DNA of 64,000 bases from Dioszegia crocea. Taxonomy: Eukaryota; Basidiomycota; Tremellomycetes; Tremellales; Bulleribasidiaceae. The notes below the pieces were generated by a model, which was not told the DNA's origin, searched no databases, and saw nothing but the letters and a program-made list of their open reading frames with translations. Position numbers and translations under genes: made by a program. The stretch covers positions 2,085,082 to 2,149,081 of the forward strand of contig BCKK01000001.1 in assembly GCA_001600615.1 (NCBI GenBank). The letters run 5' to 3'. Below, in pieces: positions 21,961-33,812 of this stretch. Within the stretch, counting starts at the first letter, position 1; each line of letters begins with the position of its first letter.

Positions 21961-23299
21961 CTACAGATAAGGGTCAGCAATTGTGAACGGAGGGACGACG
22001 AGGAAGGAGGATAGTTGGGTGAGAAGGGTAAGTGTTATTGCTTGGGAGCAGAGATATGAATCTGACTTACTTTGATATGAGATAGCCTGTTGCTAGTCAA
22101 GGTATGTTTTGGATGAATATGTATGGTTGGTCGAGAGGTGAAAGGATGCGTGTGAGGCGGAGCTGATTGTGAAGCAAGTGTTCCACGAAAACGATGACGC
22201 GAACAGTGAGTAGTGAATGCCACTTTGGCTTGCCTCGGCGTTTACTCGGACGGCGTTATATTTGCCAGGCACGGATCTGACGTCACGCGTTCTTGGCAGG
22301 CGCGTCAAGCTGTCCAGCTGTCGACAAGGAACGAGCATTGAGCAGCATGTGGAAGGGCAGATACGCGACAAATGGAGCTTACTGAGTGGACATTACATAG
22401 CGGGTCAAACGTTTCAGACGCTTAATCGACCATCTCAGGCCGGATGTCAAAGACACCCGCCAAGAACTCCATCTATGAGTATGTAAAGCCGATACCTCTT
22501 CGTTGCGGCATGTAGCTCCACATCTCGGCGGGTGCGGAGGGGAATGTCTGAAACCCACACCCGAGTCTGTCTTATCTTACCAGTCACGCTTTGCGTCATG
22601 CCTCTCCCCGCACTGCATACAGTCTACTTGTCGCAGAGGGCTTCAATGGTGCGTGTTCTAAAACGCTGGCGGTCTGGCCGTTGACGATGCTCAGCCCTTC
22701 CTCCCGATTTGGATTACATATACCTCGGCCAACGTATCTTTTCGACTCTCGGCTACAACCTCCAAACACATAGGAATAATCAGCTTAGATACTGTATCAG
22801 CATGCTCGCCGAACGGGTCAGACGACTCGATCAGTGCGGGACACATTTAGCGCATGAGAAGCGTGGGGTTCAGCTCAGTTAGCTACGACCGGCACGGCAT
22901 CGCCATCCTCGAGCGAGGGCGCAGAACTGGCTCAATTGAGGTATGACTCGAGCGATGAATGAAAAAGGATAACCCGAATGCCAGATTTCGGCACACGGCG
23001 GATGTAGGTGAGGAGTCTATTGAGAGAGAGGAAGATTTTGTAGTGACGTTGTAGTTGAGGTCAAGCTTGGAACCCACTCGGCGAATGTGTCAGAGTTTTG
23101 GCGGAAGGCAGAGGTGGGACTGGTAGGTGGGCGATCACTCTGCAGGTTTGGGCTCACTACCGGATCTCGCATATTCAAAGCATGGTATTGAACTGTAAGT
23201 TCCATAACGGAGCGTCAAGTGGGAAATTCCTTGGCCCTAGGCACTTCGTGCATCTTCAAGATCCAGCCTCCCTCCGCCCTTTTTACCTCGTCCCGGGCC
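21961..23299. other. Intergenic region, about 1.3 kb (YOP1 promoter, ERJ5-like 3' flank)
   Basis: Includes the YOP1 5' UTR intron (21961-22070) and a TGACGTCA palindrome at 22278-22285. The rest shows no coding signal on either strand that I can support. Confidence 0.5.
22278..22285. promoter_or_regulatory. CRE/ATF palindrome TGACGTCA
   Basis: Perfect palindrome about 210 bp upstream of the 5' UTR intron donor of YOP1. Motif-based inference only. Confidence 0.35.
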
Positions 23300-24937
23300 T
23301 CACTTCTTCATGGCCATCTTTCGCCTCCGCGCACCGCCTGCTTTACCCAATCCGGGCTTCTTCTTTTTCTTCTCCTCGGTGCTGCCCGGGCCGGCTGATT
23401 CGTCCCCATCCTCATCATCCGACTCAGCCTCGGTCGTACCCGCCGATTCTTCCCCGGCGGAGGACGCGCGCTTGCCCGTCAGCCGCTCCTGCTTCTTAAT
23501 CTCGGATAGGCGGTTCTTGCGGGAGGCGGGAGTAGGAGTTTTAACTGGGCTGGATGCGTCTACGTCCGACTCCTGCTCGGCGGAGGGGTCACCAACCGAA
23601 TTGACCGAAAGCGCATCTCGAACCACAGGTGGGAGTTTTGCCTGTACGTCAGGCGGCAGGAAGGATACCGCTTTGTTGGCTAGGGAGAGGGATAGGCGGA
23701 TAGGCCAGACTCGGGTGAAGCTAGGGATAGGTGCAAGGTCTGAAAGCGGGGTTTGATTTCCGTCCTCGTGAGGCTGATGATCAGCATTCGGGTCTCTCTA
23801 TCTGTAAGGCAAACTCACCAAGTACACATTGTCACCCTCGACGACAAGCTCCAACGTTCCACTGCCCTCATTCCCCTCAATCATCGGCACCTTGACCTTG
23901 CGCCTCCTTTGCACCTTGCCTTCTCCACCAGCCTTCTCTTTGGTCGTGCCAGCGGCCGCACGAGCACTGCTCTCGAAGTATGCCACTCGCCTTTTGTCCT
24001 TGTCGTAGTTCAGGCGCATGACGAGCATTTGGGCGAGAGAGGTGAGGAAGGCGATGAAGACTAGGGTGTGGAAGAGGGTTGGGCGGAAGCGCGAGTAGTA
24101 GTACCCTGTTCCACGCCATTTGGGGACACCATTCTTGTAGAAGAACTACATCATCAACTACTGTCCAGGACCCTCCGAGCTATTCGGCTGCACGATAGAA
24201 GCTGTGTGACTCACATTATACCTCTCTCTCCCCTCAGGAGAGCGCAAAATAGCAGTAATGACACCAAGTCGAGCAAATCTATCGTGTATATTCTTGACGC
24301 CAGGATTCTTGTCGGGGCTAGATGTCAGCACAGCCGCAGAGCACGACAATCCAATCATCGGCCCATCGGAGCGCTATACCGCCCCCTTACGCACGGTGGA
24401 CCACGCCTCCCTTCTTGAGGTACATCGAGCTTGGGTTAGACTTACTGCAGCTCCAGAGACTTTTTCCTGTACGCCTTGGTAATGGCGGCTTGGCTCGCGC
24501 CTGAGTCAATGCCCAGCAACGAGTAGAAAGTCGTCCCTTTGCCTACGGAAGCGTCAGCATAGGTCTTCAATTCGCGTCTTGCTACTGCTCCGCGTCACGG
24601 AATTTCAGAGCAGAGCAGGCTAATCGCTAGATTCACCCTCTGTAGCCTCAAGCTTCGAGACCAAATCAAACACTTCGTGATCCTCTTTGGTCCAGCTAGA
24701 TAGTCAGCAATCTCGCGCGAGGGTATGCGACTAGACACTATGTATCTTCCGGACTTTCGGTCGCTGGATGTCTGTGGATTCGCTGGATGTCTGTGGATGA
24801 TAGGGCGGGTGGGGACTTAATGATAGGGATCCTTTGAATCGGAGAACGACGACGTGGAATGTGGATGTGAAGACTACTACTCACGCTGCTGCCAGACCCA
24901 GTAGGGCGAAGATGATGGAGAGGAAGGCGATCCGCAT
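23300..24937 (-). CDS. ERJ5: ER J-domain membrane protein, ERJ5-like
   Basis: Type of DnaJ co-chaperone anchored in the ER membrane that activates lumenal Hsp70 (BiP/Kar2). The first exon encodes a signal peptide (MRIAFLSIIFALLGLAAA), followed by WTKEDHEVFDLVSKLEATEG, TFYSLLGIDSGAS, AYRKKSLELHPDKNPG and RFARLGVITAILRS, a full J-domain. The essential HPD is assembled across an intron: His is split CA|C at a donor near 24454 and acceptor near 24320. Next are FYKNGVPKWRGTGYYYSRFRP and a transmembrane helix (TLFHTLVFIAFLTSLAQM), as in yeast Erj5, then a charged C-terminal half ending in KKKKK-rich and RRRK sequence. The tail is much longer than in yeast Erj5. The family assignment is good; the exact orthologue is less certain. 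Confidence 0.85.
24762..24799. repeat. Two tandem 19-bp units inside an ERJ5-like intron
   Basis: CGCTGGATGTCTGTGGATT and the next 19 bases differ at only the last position. The duplication lies in the first intron, so it should not affect the protein. Confidence 0.8.
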
Positions 24938-25204
24938 GATGAGTGATAGATGAGGAATGGAAAAAGTCGTCGAGCTCGAACTTTTGAAACGCGTTGAGGG
25001 AACAAGTTTCCCTGAACACATCTTCAATTGCCTCTATTGTTTCCCGGTGCACATCATGCTTGCTTCCTTCCACCCAGAGACAGTCAAACCAATCGGAAAG
25101 AGCTCGCTTTTGCATGACTATTATATTAAGTGTCTATGAATTGGTATCGGTACAGTTTAAATTCTATGTCCTCGGTCTACTCCTCATGGGTATAATTCTC
25201 TAAT

Positions 25205-28200
25205 CTACTCTGGCTTCTCGCTCTTGGGCCCCTTGACCTCCTTCTTGTCGTTGGCCTTCTTGCCGGACTCTTTACCGGACTTTTTAGGCTGAAACAGTGA
25301 GCTTTCGTCCCGCAGTCTGTTGCTCCGAAACGTGAAACTCACCACTCGTGCCAGCCAGTATAGGAAGATCGCCGCGAAGGTGTTGAAGATGATGTATACG
25401 AAAATGATCCCGAAGTTCCTCCAGCGGTTGTCGAAATTGATGCCGACCTGAGACAAGAAGACGTCGGTGGTAGCGATGGAGCAGAATTGGCATTCCCCAG
25501 TCGCAGCGGGGTCGATGATTGTTCCGCCGGCAAAGGATTGGTAGGGTCCAAGGAAGTCGGCACAGGTCCCAGTGGGGGCAATGACGCGGATCAGCTCAGT
25601 GGATGAGCACTGGGCCGGAGCCTGGGCGACGGCAACGGAGAGAATCCCGTCAACGAAGTAGGTGAAGGGTGAGACACGGTACATAAAGATCCAGAATCGG
25701 GGAAGCGAGTCGGCGGCGGCCAGAACACTACCAAGGTCAGCTGGAAATGTATTGACAGCGCAAGTGGACTCACCCGCAGAAGATGAGCGAAAGCGAAAAC
25801 ATGAGGTTGGCTGAAGGGTAAGCAAAGACGAGAAAGAGTGCATTCTCGGCGAGAAAACATCAAACTGACCGACGTTACCCGCTGTCTCTGCGCTGTCCAT
25901 TCCAGCTATGATGGCGATAGCGAACGTAGCTGTAAAAATGAAGAACTGGACCAAATAGCCCTTCCTTGGTCAGCGTGTGACGGGCCATATGGGGTGTAGA
26001 ATGTACTCACCCACATAAGCGCTCCGCGAGAAGCGATAGCATTGGTCCAGCCGGCGTTGTTGTAATATCCGATGGGGTAGTACCAGCAGAAGAAGAAGAT
26101 TGTTCCAACAAGGACTTGCGGTCAGCACACAGCACACAATCAGAGGACCAGAGAACGACTTACTGGAGAGGGGGATCTCGATGGCAATATTTGACAAAAC
26201 GAAAATTTTCCAAGAATAAGTTTTCGATGGACGTTCTCTGACCTCGTAAAGACTACGCTGGACAACGAAGTTTGGCATGATCTGCTGACACAGCTGGGAG
26301 AACATGAGGAAGATCTAATGTCTTAGCTTGGAAAAGTCCGGGCTCCAACGAAGGACTCACCATGAAAGCACTGAAAAGCTGTGACTGAAGACCGGCCTGC
26401 GAGGTATCGGCTTTGAAGAAGGAAAAGCCGACGAACAAGGCGACCGCGATACTGAGCAAGAACTTGGAGTAGATGTAACTAGGTGTCCTCCAGTACTGCT
26501 GGAAGACTCGCTTGAATACGACCTGAGTTTGGGTCCAGCTCGAAGCGGCAAACTCGTTGTAGGCGGCCTTGTCGATCTTCTGCTGTGCGGCAGAAGCGGT
26601 AGGTGCGTTCCTCTTGGCCTCCTCAACCTCCTTGGGTCTGGTAGCTTTGATGTGCTCAAGCTCCTCCCTGACACCAACACGCTCCGGGGAGTCTAGCCAT
26701 GCCTGATGCCAGTCGACGTCGGTGTGTGTACCAGGAGCGGCGCCGATGGCGGACAACATCCACTCGGCCGGGTTCTCACCCTTGGGACAAGGAGGCGCGC
26801 CATTCTTGACAAAGTAGTCGATGAGGATATGGGAGCCCGAGCCGACTTCGCCAAAGTAGACGGTACGACCGCCCTTGGCAAGGAAGAGGAGACGGTCAAA
26901 GTTCTCGAATAGGATGGCAGAGGGTTGGTGGATGGTGCAGAGGATAGCTTGACCGGCGGCGGTAAGTTTGCGAAGGAGCTGAAGGATGTTCCAAGAGGTT
27001 TGGGAATCGAGACCGGAGGTGGGCTCATCGAGGAAGAGCAAGAGCGCGGGCTTGGCAACGAGTTCGACACCGATAGTCAACCGCTTTCGTTGTTCGACGT
27101 TGAGACCTGAGCGTTAGCGAAGAAGAAGGCGAAGATAAAGCTAACTCACCCTCTCCGGGCACACCGACAATGGCATCTGCATAACCGTCCATCTCCAAGA
27201 GCTTCAGAACCTCCTCGACATAGGTCATCTTCTCCTCCTTCGAGACGTGTTTGGGCTGACGGAGCAAGGCAGAGAACTGAAGAGCCTCCCTGACGGTAGA
27301 AGTGGCGAGGTGAAGATCCTGTTGCTGAACGTAGCCGGTTTTACGCTGGAACGAGACGTCGCGCTCGGCACCGTCGACGAGAATTTCACCAGTAACAACA
27401 CCCATAGTGACACGGGTGGCGAGTACGTCGAGAAGGGTAGTCTTTCCTGCACCCGAAACACCCTAGGTCATCAGCCAGCGTCCAGACCTGAGCAGAAAAA
27501 CTTACCATCAAAGCAGTAAGGGTACCAGGCTTGACCCAACCATCGACATGATCCAAGATCCGCCTCTCTTCACTCTTAATCTTGATGTCGTAAACCACAT
27601 CCTTCCAGCTGAAAGTAGAAGTTTGCCTTTGAATGATCCCATCCTCAACCTTGTCGGCACCAGTCTTCTCGCCAGAACGCTTGGCAGGTGCGCCAGAGCC
27701 AGTAGCCGCGTTGGTCTTCTCGGCCTTAGTCTGGCCACTGGTTTGGGACTCGGCGTCATCGGCGGAGGAGCTCTTGAGCGATTTGGGAATTTGACCACGG
27801 GGGAAGACAAGGATTTCGCCTTTGGACTTTTGGGCAGATATGTATTCTGGTTTATTAGCACGGAGTCCAACGTCTGAAGCAAAGACTTACCAGTAGCTAC
27901 CAAATAAACACCAAGGAAAAAGATCATAAAGGCGAAGAGAATACCGATGTTCCTCCACTTGTGGATGGCAACGTAGGCGTAGGCAGTCTCGATGTAGACA
28001 TCGCCGTTGACGAAGCTCTGACCAGTCTGAGCACCCTGCACAGCGCAGGCCCTCGCTGTGGCCGGAATGTTCTCGTACCCAGGTCCGGCAGGGACAAAGA
28101 CTGAACAGTCAAAGTCACGACCGGAGAACTCGTTGATCATGAGTGACTCGAAGGCGTATCCGATGGGGTTGATGTAGTTGATCCACCGAGCCCAGCCGCG

Positions 28201-30573
28201 CATGAGGGTAACGGGGATGGCGAAACCGGTGTAAATGATCAAAGCGACCATAATGATGGCTGCTGGGGTCATGGCGGATACGAACTGACGTGAGAGAGCG
28301 GCGATAGATCGGAAGATCATAGACATGGTGAGAGTGGCGACGAAGGATACGAAGAGGTAGAAGAAGAATGGGCCGGGTGCGCGACGGAGGTTGGTCATGA
28401 AGTAGAGTGTCAAGTTGGAGAGGATGGCGTTGACGACCTTGTACGGCAAGTCGCAGGCCATGGACGCGAAAGCTTCGGCGGAGGAGTGGTAGCTGGGAGT
28501 TAGCAACGCTCTCATCAACAAGAAGTTAGGCTTACAAAGCGTATTGAGTGTGCTTTTCGACGATAGGCCGTTGGGCGTACAGTGTCAGAATCTACAATGT
28601 CAGCAGGAGTCGATTCATAAAGAAGGGGGACTCACTTCCAGGGCGGCACCGAAGGCGTTAATCAGGATGGCAAAGAACAAGAGAGATCCACGTTGGTAGA
28701 AACTATTCGTATTGGGTTCTGAGAATCAGCCGCGCTCTAAAAGACAGGAGACAACTCACGAAGATTGAAGAAGACCGAGGAGATGATCAAAGACATGACC
28801 ACATTACCAAACAACTGGGTGATGGTCAAGGTGGGATCCGCCTTCAATCGCCAGAATCCACGCCGCAGACAAAGCTTGACTTGCTGCATGTAGGAAATGG
28901 TGTAGGGGGACTTGGCGCGACTGCTTTGTCAGTGATGGTCGACTAGGCACAACTTACGTTCCCTTGGACTGCTGTGTCCGTCGACTCTCCAAGAACTGAT
29001 CGTATTTCTCGCCGTGAACGGGGTGCTTCTGCTCGAATTGCGCAATTTCCTCCCTGAGCGCCTTGTACGACGAGCTGTTCTTCCACCGAGCAGCAAATTG
29101 AGCAGGAGTTTGGGGTACTTCGTGCTCCATGCCTTCCTTGGGCACACGCTCGGATGCGCTGGTGAGGGAGGTGAGGAAGTCCGGAACCGTTTGTTGATCG
29201 GGGCATACGAAGCCCATGTCGAGGAAGTACTGCTTGGCTTCTCCGATACGACCAAAGTAGATCTGCTCGCCCTCATACAAGACGCAGACCTTGTCGAAGA
29301 GATCGTACGCGGACTGGGGTGCCTGGTAGATGGCGACGACGGAGGTGGTGCCGAGGAATTCGGCACCGACACGGAGGTTCTTGACGAACTCGATGGCGTT
29401 GGCAGAGTCGAGACCACGGGTAGAGTTGTCCCAGCACTGAAGAGGAGCACCAGAGAGGGCGGCCTCGCAAATGGTGACTCGCTTACGTTCACCACCGGAT
29501 ACACCTCGAATGAAGTCGTTACCGACGATGGTGTTCATGGTGTGTGGGATACCAAAGACGGACATCATAACGTCTCGGCTGTGCTTGGCGAATTCCTGGC
29601 GGCTGAGGTCGCCTGGGGTGTCGCGAGGAGCCCGAGCTTCGGCAGCAAAGCTGAGAGTCAGCAAGATCCTAGAGTGGAGAAAAGAACATACGCCAAGGTC
29701 TGACCAACAGTCAAGTTGGGGAAGTGGACATCGACTTCGGCAGTGTAAATGGCTTCACCCCTGAATTGCCCCATCATCTGCTTGGGTGTGATACCTGAGC
29801 GTCAGCGAGGCACACGTAAGAGGTAGACAGTACTTACCTCGATAGTTCATATCGGTCGACTCGTCCAAGAAGAGCCCATTCATCTCTCCGGCAATAGTCT
29901 TGAGAAGGGTGGTACAACCACTTCCGGGGGGACCGAGAACGACGAGCATCTCGCCGGCCTCGAGGACACCATCGACACCGTTGAGAATCTGAACCTTGCG
30001 CTTTCGGCTGCTGACGAGATCCCGGACCTGGTTGACCATAGCGAGAGGAAGGTTACCGACGGTCTTTTGGTAGTCTGACTATCAGCTAAGATCTCAGATA
30101 CAAATCAAGCACTTACCGGCATCGGACCCGAAACCGTGTACAGACATGTCCTTGTAAGACACACCGGCCAGACGCTGCACGCCAGACTCCTCCGACAAGC
30201 CAGCCATACCTTTGACATACTTGCGCGCGTTGAAGTTGGGGGAGAAGGGATCGAGGTCACTGTCCTCGTCGTATCGGAACAGTTTCTCGGGGGCGGAGGG
30301 TGCGCCGGAGACATTCGATCGACCGGTCAGTTGCCTGACCAGGCCGTTCTGGGGCTGGATGGAGGAACGGCGGGAGATTTGACGAGCGAGAGTGGTGATT
30401 TCCTGCTCACGAGTGGTGATGGCCTCGGCAGGGGTTTGGAATACGGGTGGGGCGGAGGAATACTCGTTGTTGGCCACTGCGCCGTCTTCGTAGGTGGTAG
30501 GAAGGCCAGACATGGTGGGCTTCATGTTATAGCTGGTCCCGACTGGGATCTGGAAAGGAGCTGCGCCGGCCAT
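25205..30573 (-). CDS. Full-size PDR-type ABC transporter (ABCG, pleiotropic drug resistance)
   Basis: Plasma-membrane exporter of hydrophobic compounds, (NBD-TMD)x2, about 1,500 residues in roughly 14 exons, the usual PDR size. N-terminal Ser/Thr-rich region, then [12 protein letters not shown] and [23 protein letters not shown]1: Walker [13 protein letters not shown] with Cys where Lys is canonical, signature VSGGERKR, Walker [12 protein letters not shown]. These non-canonical residues are normal in fungal PDR proteins. NBD2: [42 protein letters not shown] with the canonical catalytic residues. TMD1 includes [18 protein letters not shown]2 includes [20 protein letters not shown]. The C-terminus is Lys-rich ([16 protein letters not shown]). 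Start is the ATG at 30573; an upstream GTG frame is not used. Relatives in Cryptococcus (Afr1/Pdr5 type) export azoles; substrate here is not determined. Confidence 0.95.
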
Positions 30574-31036
30574 ATTGTGCACGCTGATCTAGGTCAAGGC
30601 GCGATTGGGTTGTGGCGATGGGGGTGTAAGAAATGTGGTCAATCGGTGAGATGGAATGAATGGCGATGGTCTATATAGGTTGTTATATTCCTTTCAGCTC
30701 AAAATTTCGAGACCGATGACCGATATTTCGGGGTCCGGCTTGGCGGAGATGGCTCAATGGATATGGGCGCCGGCTGATAGCTGTATGATCTATCGGTCCA
30801 TGGACTCATCATCTCTCCTTTATTTCTCAGTGAAAGACAGCGGAGACGCGACTCTCGTAAGGTTGTTTGGTTTCAGACACGGCGCCCGGAGCGTAACGTA
30901 AGGTTCAGGCCGCCGGTTCCGGATAAACTCCACGTCATAGCCTTGGGATCTCCAGTGGCCACCCACTATGAAGCAGCTCTTCTGATGGTGTCCACTTGCA
31001 CTTGCCCTCTATAAAGCATCAGATAGCCCAGCAGAA
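30574..31036. other. Divergent promoter (ABC transporter / ECM15-like)
   Basis: Contains the TATA element at 30673 and several CGG triplets, which zinc-cluster regulators often bind; no spacing that defines a known PDRE was recognised. Confidence 0.4.
30673..30678 (-). promoter_or_regulatory. TATA element of the ABC transporter gene
   Basis: TATATA about 100 bp upstream of the ATG at 30573, read on the minus strand. Confidence 0.45.
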
Positions 31037-31681
31037 ATGAGCGCAAAGACAGAGAGCGGGCAGCTATACGCTGTGGCGGATTGTCAGTGTTTTACAATCA
31101 TGCGTTTTTAATCGTCAGAGCTGTAGCATGAACGAGGAATTGCCCAAGATGAACACCATCATGCCCAGTACTGATCCCCAGTCTGCCTCATCCCTATGGG
31201 GCTCCCCACTCCTTCGGTCGGTCCCCAGATTGCGGAATGTCAACGCGTGCTCGAGGCTTCCGGTCTAGAATACAAGGTATGCCATCAGGCGCCCGATCCC
31301 AGCTCCCAGCCCTCGGCCGCCACTGACGTAGCAGCTCCAGCAAGTCAACGCCTCGTCTATCGGCTGCGCCACACAGCAGCTCCACTGACACACGCAGTGG
31401 ATACGGGACGAACGTCGAGGGACCATGGGACGCCGTGATGACCGCGATTGGCGAGTGCCACCGAGCTGTACACGCCATGGGCACCCCGCGCATTGCCGTA
31501 AGTCAGCACCGAGGGATGCGCGGTCTCCGTACCTGCTTGGCCGACGGCCACCTGCACAAGTGCGACATGGCTCATGTTTCAGACCGACATCAGAATAGGC
31601 ACTCGCACTGATAAGAGCATCAGTTCAGGTGGGAATGATGGCAAGGTGAAGCGAGTGGAGGAGATCTTGGGCGCGAAGTAA
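31037..31681 (+). CDS. ECM15: ECM15-like protein, thiamine-binding-protein fold (UPF0045/MTH1187 family)
   Basis: Reconstructed from five exons totalling 345 nt, 114 residues, close to yeast Ecm15 (104). Exons: 31037-31082, 31182-31276, 31335-31339, 31398-31497, 31583-31681. Landmarks align with Ecm15 in order: LYAVADFCLIPMG, then PQIAECQRVLEASGLEYK, LHGYGTNVEGPWDAVM, IGECHRAVHAMGTPRIATD and IRIGTRTDK. Only this splicing pattern, with a 5-nt exon CTCCA and a GC-AG intron after it, gives the conserved LHxxGTxxEGPWD strand. Family members are small ferredoxin-like-fold tetramers that bind thiamine or its pyrimidine; yeast ECM15 mutants have a cell-wall-related phenotype. The biochemical role is unknown. 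The next gene is convergent with only 78 bp between stops. Confidence 0.88.
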
Positions 31682-31759
31682 GGCCGTTGAGGTTCGAAGT
31701 AGTGAACATGCAAAAATGCTACATGGTGTCTGACGACCTGACCCTCCTCCTCTGCTCGC

Positions 31760-33361
31760 TCATTCCTCGTTGTCCGAACCATCAACCAACCAATGGGCAA
31801 ACCCTTCCAGTCGTTCCTTCTCCTCCCGCCCATCATCTTCATCCGCCAAGCTGCGTCCATCAGAACGCTTGAATCGTTCTTTGCCGGTGAATATTGTTGC
31901 TTGTATCTGCAGCTGTTAGCACACGAGCCGTGCGTCGAGCCAAATCAGACTCACCCTCCTCTTGTCAAAGTACCGCCCATTCATCTTGGACACACACACC
32001 TCGGCCGAAAGCGCGTCTTTAAACTTCACAGTCATCACGCCCTCCTCTTCCTTCTGCAAAGTGTCACTCGTCGCCTTCTCGTAAAACGGCCTTGGATAAA
32101 CTCACATCGTATAATGTCACACTCGTCACCTGACCCATCGTCTCGGCTTCCTCTCTTACATCTTCCTTCAGCTCCAGTAGCAAGGCAGGATCCTTGTCCA
32201 AATCCGACAAGGTGAACATCCCCTTCAGCACAACCACTCTGGCCATGCGATTCGAGCCGGGCCTAGGCGCACCCTCGGCCGGAGCCATTGGATCATCGTC
32301 CTCGTCATCCGAGTGCCATGTTACTTTACTGAACAGTCAGCTGAGGCCATACATCTTGGGCGGACCACTTACTTCTGCATCGTCTTTATTCTCTTGGTCA
32401 TCCGCTGCTTCTCTTCGGCAGTATACGTCCGCTTTGCCGCCCCTGTCCCTGGCACCACAGCAGCTGGTGCTGTCCCATCCTTACTCTCTTCTCCATCGGC
32501 AGGCTTTCCATTCGTTGCCTCAGTACTCGCTCCCTCCTTCTTATCCGCCGTCCATCCATCTCCATACTCCGCCTCCTTCACCCGCATATTCCCTTCTCCC
32601 GCACCCATTTCCAACTCGGTGTCGTCCAGTAGCCGCACAGCAAGGTCAACGCTTCCCTCCTTGAAGTAGATGACCAGCGCCTCGCCCTTAAATTTCCCAT
32701 CTGCGTCGGTATACAGCTTTATCCGTGGTTCACCATCGTCACCGATGAGCAAAACTCCAGCTTTGGAGAATACACTGGCGAGCTGAGGGGCGGTGGTAGA
32801 TTGTGGAAGATGTGATACGAAGACTCCAGTCTTCTTTGGTCCGGATGATTGGTTTGTACGAGGTGGTCGGGCGGCTACAGCTGGTGTTGCGGCAGCAGCG
32901 GTAGGTTTCGTGTCTGAGGCGGGTTTGGCAGCGGCAGCAGCAGTGGCAGCGGTAGATGTATTGGACGTATAGTCCTTATCCTCGCCGGCCTTCTTGCGCT
33001 TTTTGAGATTCCGCTTCTCTTCTCGAACAGTGACGGCGTTGGCAGGTTCCTGCAGATCGTCAGTCGACATTTAAGGGGACACCCTGGGCCAAGAGCCAAG
33101 CCACTCACATTCTCATCTACGCCCGCTACCGCATAAGCTGATTGGTAGGTTTTGAACGTATCCTCATCTATCTGGCAGGCATCAGTATGTACGAGATGTA
33201 CCTCAGTGGACACGCACCAGCGGTATCCACGCCTGTCCAGCCCACTCCCACTCCTGACCATTGTCATCCTCGTAGTGATGCTTGCCGGACTGTTGGTCGA
33301 CAAAGACTCGGGGATCTGAATTGAACTCGCTTGCTAGCGGGTGCTTGGGTGCTGTTGCCAT
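31760..33361 (-). CDS. CUS2: Splicing factor CUS2 / HTATSF1 (Tat-SF1) homologue
   Basis: U2 snRNP-associated protein that binds the SF3b1/Hsh155 subunit before prespliceosome assembly. About 450 residues in four to six exons. The N-terminus MATAPKHPLASEFNSDPRVF carries a Tat-SF1-type WEWAGQAWIPLV segment. Two RRM domains follow: RRM1 around GVFVSHLPQSTTAPQL to VDLAVRLLDDTELE, and a C-terminal U2AF-homology motif around ARVVVLKGMFTLSDL, GVMTVKFKDALSAEVC and MNGRYFDKRRIQA, where R-Y-F supplies the RxF signature of UHM domains that bind tryptophan-containing ULM peptides. Low-complexity Ala/Lys/Thr sequence links the parts. The C-terminus is acidic and ends WLVDGSDNEE. Confidence 0.92.
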
Positions 33362-33812
33362 CTTTGTGCGAGTTATGAGTAGGTGATAACGGGCATGTGT
33401 CTGGGAATATACATAGCTGGCTGGCTTTGGAGGCTGGAGGTGGCGACCGTCAATACGTAAGGCATGCCACGTGTACAATCGTCACCCTATTTGCTCCCCC
33501 CACTTGTCTCACTCACCTCCGTCGGAAAGACGCTTTGCCTGTTGGTTTGCGCCGAGAGCCGGGTCTGGCCTAGCCTACTAGCTGCCTCTCCTAACATCAT
33601 CTCTCTACCATCATGATACCCTACACACCGCCTACCCCTTGATATCCCCACTACACTCCCATACACGCCAGCTCGAGGCGTAATATCCAACCGGTAGAGC
33701 CCCAAACACGGCTCAGAGCTCGCCTAGAGCAATCCCCACCTTTATCTCACGTGTGACAACAAACCCCCGGACACCTTCTCCTTCCTGCCTAACCCACCAC
33801 TGGCCGCATAAA
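33362..33812. other. Divergent promoter (CUS2 / Sds3-like)
   Basis: No gene supported. The frame from 33753 begins with GTG and only becomes credible from the ATG at 33813. Confidence 0.5.

Noticed and set aside
23310..23756. 148-codon plus-strand open frame
   Set aside because: Antisense to the charged tail of the ERJ5-like gene; low-complexity composition only.
29014..29703. 229-codon plus-strand open frame
   Set aside because: Antisense shadow of NBD1 of the ABC transporter; no motifs of its own.
29900..29960. Inactive NBD1 Walker A (Cys for Lys) as a defect of this ABC transporter
   Set aside because: Non-canonical NBD1 residues are a normal feature of fungal PDR transporters, so this is not evidence of decay.
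30574..30582. MHNM start for the ABC transporter
   Set aside because: The first codon is GTG; the ATG at 30573 is used.
33753..33812. Upstream extension of the Sds3-like gene
   Set aside because: Begins with GTG, not ATG; the first ATG in frame is 33813.
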